Shown piece by piece: positions 60,451-64,000 of a DNA stretch of 64,000 nucleotides. The stretch covers positions 14,915,309 to 14,979,308 of the forward strand of contig NC_037269.1 of assembly GCF_000002425.4 (NCBI RefSeq), in the 5' to 3' direction. This DNA comes from Physcomitrium patens. Lineage: Eukaryota; Streptophyta; Bryopsida; Funariales; Funariaceae. Position 1 is the stretch's first letter. Every line of letters starts with the position of its first letter. The notes under the pieces were generated by a model. It was not told the origin of the DNA and did not search any database. It saw nothing but the letters and a program-made list of their open reading frames with translations. The position numbers and the translations under genes were made by a program.

Positions 60451-62609
60451 GATCCAATATGCACAAAATCTTCTTAAATTCCCCTTTGAATATTTACAAA
60501 ACTATGTTTGTAATAAACTAACAAACTTGAAACTTGAAAATTTATATCTCAAGATCTAGCCATTTAAATAAGCTTAAAATTTGGAAGTACAAAACTTACA
60601 CCTTTGATCATCATTATATATATTTTCAACTACAAATTTATTACCGATTGTCTGATATCACCAAAACCATAGCAGGTACATTTAAAAGTCAAAACCCTAG
60701 ATACCTGAGAACAAATTTTACCATTTCTCCCAAGTCACAGTTTTAATTGATATGAGATTTTAGAAACAAGATTTTTATATTATAAGTGACAAGTATACAA
60801 AAAAGGAGCTTCAAATTTATCTTAAAGCTTAATGTCTAGCTTAAAACCAAAACCTTCTATTTCCCTAATTTCTTCAAAACCTTAGTTTTAGTTTCCTAGT
60901 TTTAACTAGCCATATCTTACTCATTCTAGACTCAATTCTATTAATCCTTGGATATAAAATATTCAACTTAAAGTCTAGTTTCTAATCCAATTTCCTAATT
61001 TCTTTTTAGTATCTTAAAACTCCTAATATACATGAAAAAGTGATAGTAGATATCAAATTAGTAGCCTAACTTTAAACAAGCATAACTCTCTCATCCGAAC
61101 TCCAATTCATGTATTTTTTTCTACTTAAATTCATTCCAAGAAGCTCTTCTCTTTAAATATCTCCTCTCAACTTGCAAAAAAATCTCTCTTCTTTGCTTCC
61201 AAACTTGCCAAAGAAGTCGTAGCTAAGGTCTTTAAAGTCCAAGTCAAAAACTAATAGTTTAAAGTTAAAAAAATACCAAATCTAATGCTCCAAATTAGTA
61301 CTATTAATGGAAGCCAACTTATGCTATCCAAATTTCTATTTATTTTTAATAAAAACCTAAATACAACCTCAAAGTCAAAGTTCTTCTTGCATCTACAAAT
61401 ATAACTTTGAATCTATTAAAACCAAAGATTAGAAAGAAAATAAAAAGAATAAAAGAATTTTTCAAGGCTAAACTAAAGATAAAGTTAAGATTACAGATGA
61501 AATAAAATTTAGCCAAAATTTCAAAAAAGAAAAAATAAAAAAGTGGTAAAATTTCTTCAAAACTATAGAAAAACTAGATTGGTAAGAAGAAAAAAGAGCT
61601 TAATAAAAGTTCAAATAAAAGTAAGTCAAACAAGGTTTCTATACATGAAAGTATTTATATCACAATAGCGTTCAACATACACAGGTAATTCAAAGAAGAA
61701 AACAAATTACCTTTGACAAATGATATAAGATTAGAATCTTTAGGTCTCACAAATTGGTCCTTTTATAAGATGCTAGAAAACTAGATTTTCTAGGTAAATT
61801 TGATGCCATATGGTTGGAATTGTATGTAGTCAAAGAAGTCTTTTCAAACAATTTAATTTGATTACAAACTCCTAATAGAGAATATTTTTCTATTAGAACT
61901 TCAAGAAATAGATGTAAAGAATATAGAGTGTGATTTTTATCATACACGTGATCAAATTATTTATTTTTAAATTTATTCTTATTCAACCCCTTAAGTACTA
62001 AATCATCAAAATTAGGTAGAATTTAGAGAACTAAAACTCTAAAATTTAAGACAAGCAATTGATATATTCATTCATTTTGTCTTCTATTCAATTTAGTTCT
62101 TTACAAAAAATTCTACATATTCTAAGCAAATGAGAGGAGAACTTGATTAAACTTTTTGAAAATGAAAAAATAAAAAAATAAAAAAATAAAAAAAAATAGT
62201 AGATATTAGGAAGTAGTAGTTAAGTCTTGTTCAACCATCCAAAGGTTGTAGAATTTTTGGTCAAGTGAAGAATTATTAATGAAATGTCTCGGATTTGAAC
62301 TTGGTTGAAAAAAATAAGCTATCTCAATGAGCTAGTGTTAGTACAAGAAAGACGAGCAATAAACAACTAAAAGATGTATAATCCTTATAAGATTGATTTT
62401 GTGCTCTTCTGAGGTTGGAGATTGTAAAGTATTAATTTTTTTAAATGTTCTTAGTATTTTCATGTCTTTAAAAGTCTTAGTTAGTATAGATTTTAAATCC
62501 TTCATTTTACTTGGACAGTGAGCTAGATTAATCTAATTTAATTAAAATATTAAGTAACAATAGCTTATTCATTCTAATTTTAGAAAAATTGATAATTTTA
62601 GTAATTATG
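60451..62609. other. AT-rich sequence right of element K
   Basis: No domain recognised. The blocks at 60530-61250 resemble LTR-type untranslated sequence. A short (aaaaaat)n-like tract lies at 62160-62200. It may contain the 3' LTR of element K. Confidence 0.5.
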
Positions 62610-63963
62610 TCACTTTTCAAGTAATACATTTTACATAGTCAATTCTAGGTTCTTTTCTTTTGCAAGTTGTTCTAGATGGTTGTTATGTGTGAGTCATCAA
62701 ATTGACTCACTAGTTGTTTTAGGACAAAAAGATACATTTAAATTCCTTAAAACCGTAATATATGGTGAGTAGTGTAAAAATCCTTAGACAAATGGAAAAT
62801 TAGAATGTTAATTGTGGAATTCGAATCTTGGTAAATCTTAGAGATAATTAACTTAGTTGATTTAGTATTTTTATTTATTATTAAATATCAAGGATTATTT
62901 ATTAGGATTAATATTTATATTAATCTTATATTTATATGTATTAATTATAAAAAATATATAAATATTAGTTAATAGTTAGAAGAAGCTTGAAAAAAAAACC
63001 TCTTATCTTTTTAATTAGTTATATAAAAAATAAGATTTATAGTTGATTTCAATTAATTTTATTATTATGAAAAATCACCAAAGAAGTATAATATATCTTT
63101 AAATTGATATTAATATTATAAAAATATCATAAGAATTTTTAGAATTTATTTAAATTTTATTTAGAAGTTTTTAGGAATTTTTAGAGCAATTTTCAAGGCT
63201 TTGATAAAAATGAGTTTTACCATTATGAATAAATAGAGCAAGATTTGAAAGCAACATAACATTCTTAGGATAATTGGATGTTTTTAAACACCATGGTAAA
63301 GTAAAAAATACAAAAATATAAGTTTTACTAATAGAAAATAGGAAGATTAGCAACTAGTGTAGTCCTTGTAAAAAGGGAAGTATACAAGTCCCATATAGAT
63401 TGTAGCACCTTGAAGGTAGTTAGGAGGATAACACTAAGGCCTCGTAGCCTCTTTTAGAGATCCATATGCACTACTTGTGAGCCTTAGTGAGGCTCAAATT
63501 ATTGATCTCTTAAGCAAGTTATCCTTGATGTAAAAATTATTCACTTAATTTTTTTATTATTTATCTTTTATTTATAGTTTTTTATAATTTATTCATGGTA
63601 ATTTAGATATATATGTTTTTTATACCATTAAAAAGACTAAAAATAATAATAATAATAATAAAAATAATAAAATCTAAAAATAAAATTTTACTTTTATTTC
63701 TTATTTTTATTGAATAAAAATTCAATAAAAAAATTGTGATTAGTTTTGTAGTGTACAATTGCTTGATTGTACTTGTTTCTCTTGTTTTCGTGTTGTGCTT
63801 CTTTTGTTTTTATTCTTGCTACTTTCACTTTATATCACCATTTACAAGAAATTATTAATTGAGGCCATCTTATAATTTGAATTGAGAAGTGAAATTTACT
63901 TTTGTACTTGCAAAAGAGAAGAACCTAGAATTGACTATGTAAAATCTACTACTTGAAATGTGA
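62610..63963. repeat. 58-bp inverted repeat enclosing F3 copy 4
   Basis: Left arm 62610-62667 and right arm 63906-63963 are reverse complements with 4 mismatches (54 of 58). The left begins tcacttttcaagtaatac and the right begins acttgcaaaagagaag. Weaker pairing continues outward to the window end. The 1.24-kb loop is one F3 copy. Confidence 0.9.
62677..63905 (-). repeat. Repeat family F3, copy 4
   Basis: Best preserved and longest F3 copy. It starts tggttgttatgtgtgagtca (62677) and ends gtgaaatttacttttgta (63888-63905). It is the reverse complement of the 41021 and 48682 copies. Length about 1.23 kb, no coding domain, and ends near TG...CA after mutation, all consistent with a solo LTR. Confidence 0.8.
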
Positions 63964-64000
63964 CATGGCTACAAAAGCTGTGAATTTTTTTAAGATCAAA

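Overview
The window is eukaryotic and looks like a land-plant nuclear genome, most probably a moss (low GC, chromodomain-bearing Ty3/gypsy elements, compact multi-exon genes on GC-richer islands, and a P450 closest to the spore/pollen-wall CYP704B group). A Physcomitrium-like moss fits best, but the species call is an inference and another seed-free plant is possible. I see no rRNA, tRNA or CRISPR array.

Only about 10 kb is a gene island (about 16.7-26.57 kb). It carries two complete, intact, convergently transcribed genes that I assembled exon by exon with GT-AG introns. The first is a plastid-type arogenate/prephenate dehydratase (+ strand, 17210-21414, 11 exons, 434 aa), the last step of phenylalanine synthesis. 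The second is a CYP704B-like cytochrome P450 (- strand, 24910-22475, 7 exons, 516 aa), a likely long-chain fatty-acid omega-hydroxylase of sporopollenin synthesis. Their 3' ends are about 1.06 kb apart. The island is bounded on both sides by (TA)n microsatellites, and base composition changes sharply there.

Everything else is decayed, nested retrotransposon sequence. From 1 to 11287 there is a nest of minus-strand Ty3/gypsy chromovirus copies. Copy A (about 900-7271, both LTRs, gag, protease, RT, RNase H, integrase, chromodomain) sits inside the integrase region of copy B (1-900 plus 7272-10958), and a third piece (C) abuts B's LTR. Two further copies of the family, D (27285-29075) and E (30096-34600), are truncated. 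A plus-strand Ty1/copia relic (H, about 35985-39700) is split by a 1.6-kb repeat. At 39.7-44.4 kb there are a B-like gypsy fragment and a minus-strand copia integrase fragment. A second, unrelated Ty3/gypsy relic (K, about 54700-60450) lies on the plus strand.

Two anonymous long repeat families tie the AT-rich parts together. F2 (about 1.4-1.9 kb, four same-orientation copies) contains a degenerate CCTAAA-like minisatellite. F3 (about 1.2 kb, four copies in both orientations) behaves like a solo LTR and forms two large inverted arrangements, at 48682-50741 and 62610-63963.

The two genes could act in one physiological programme: phenylalanine feeds phenylpropanoids, and omega-hydroxylated fatty acids and phenylpropanoids are both sporopollenin precursors. 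Nothing in the sequence proves co-regulation. I found no convincing undescribed multi-gene system. The most unusual structures are the repeat architectures listed in the findings.
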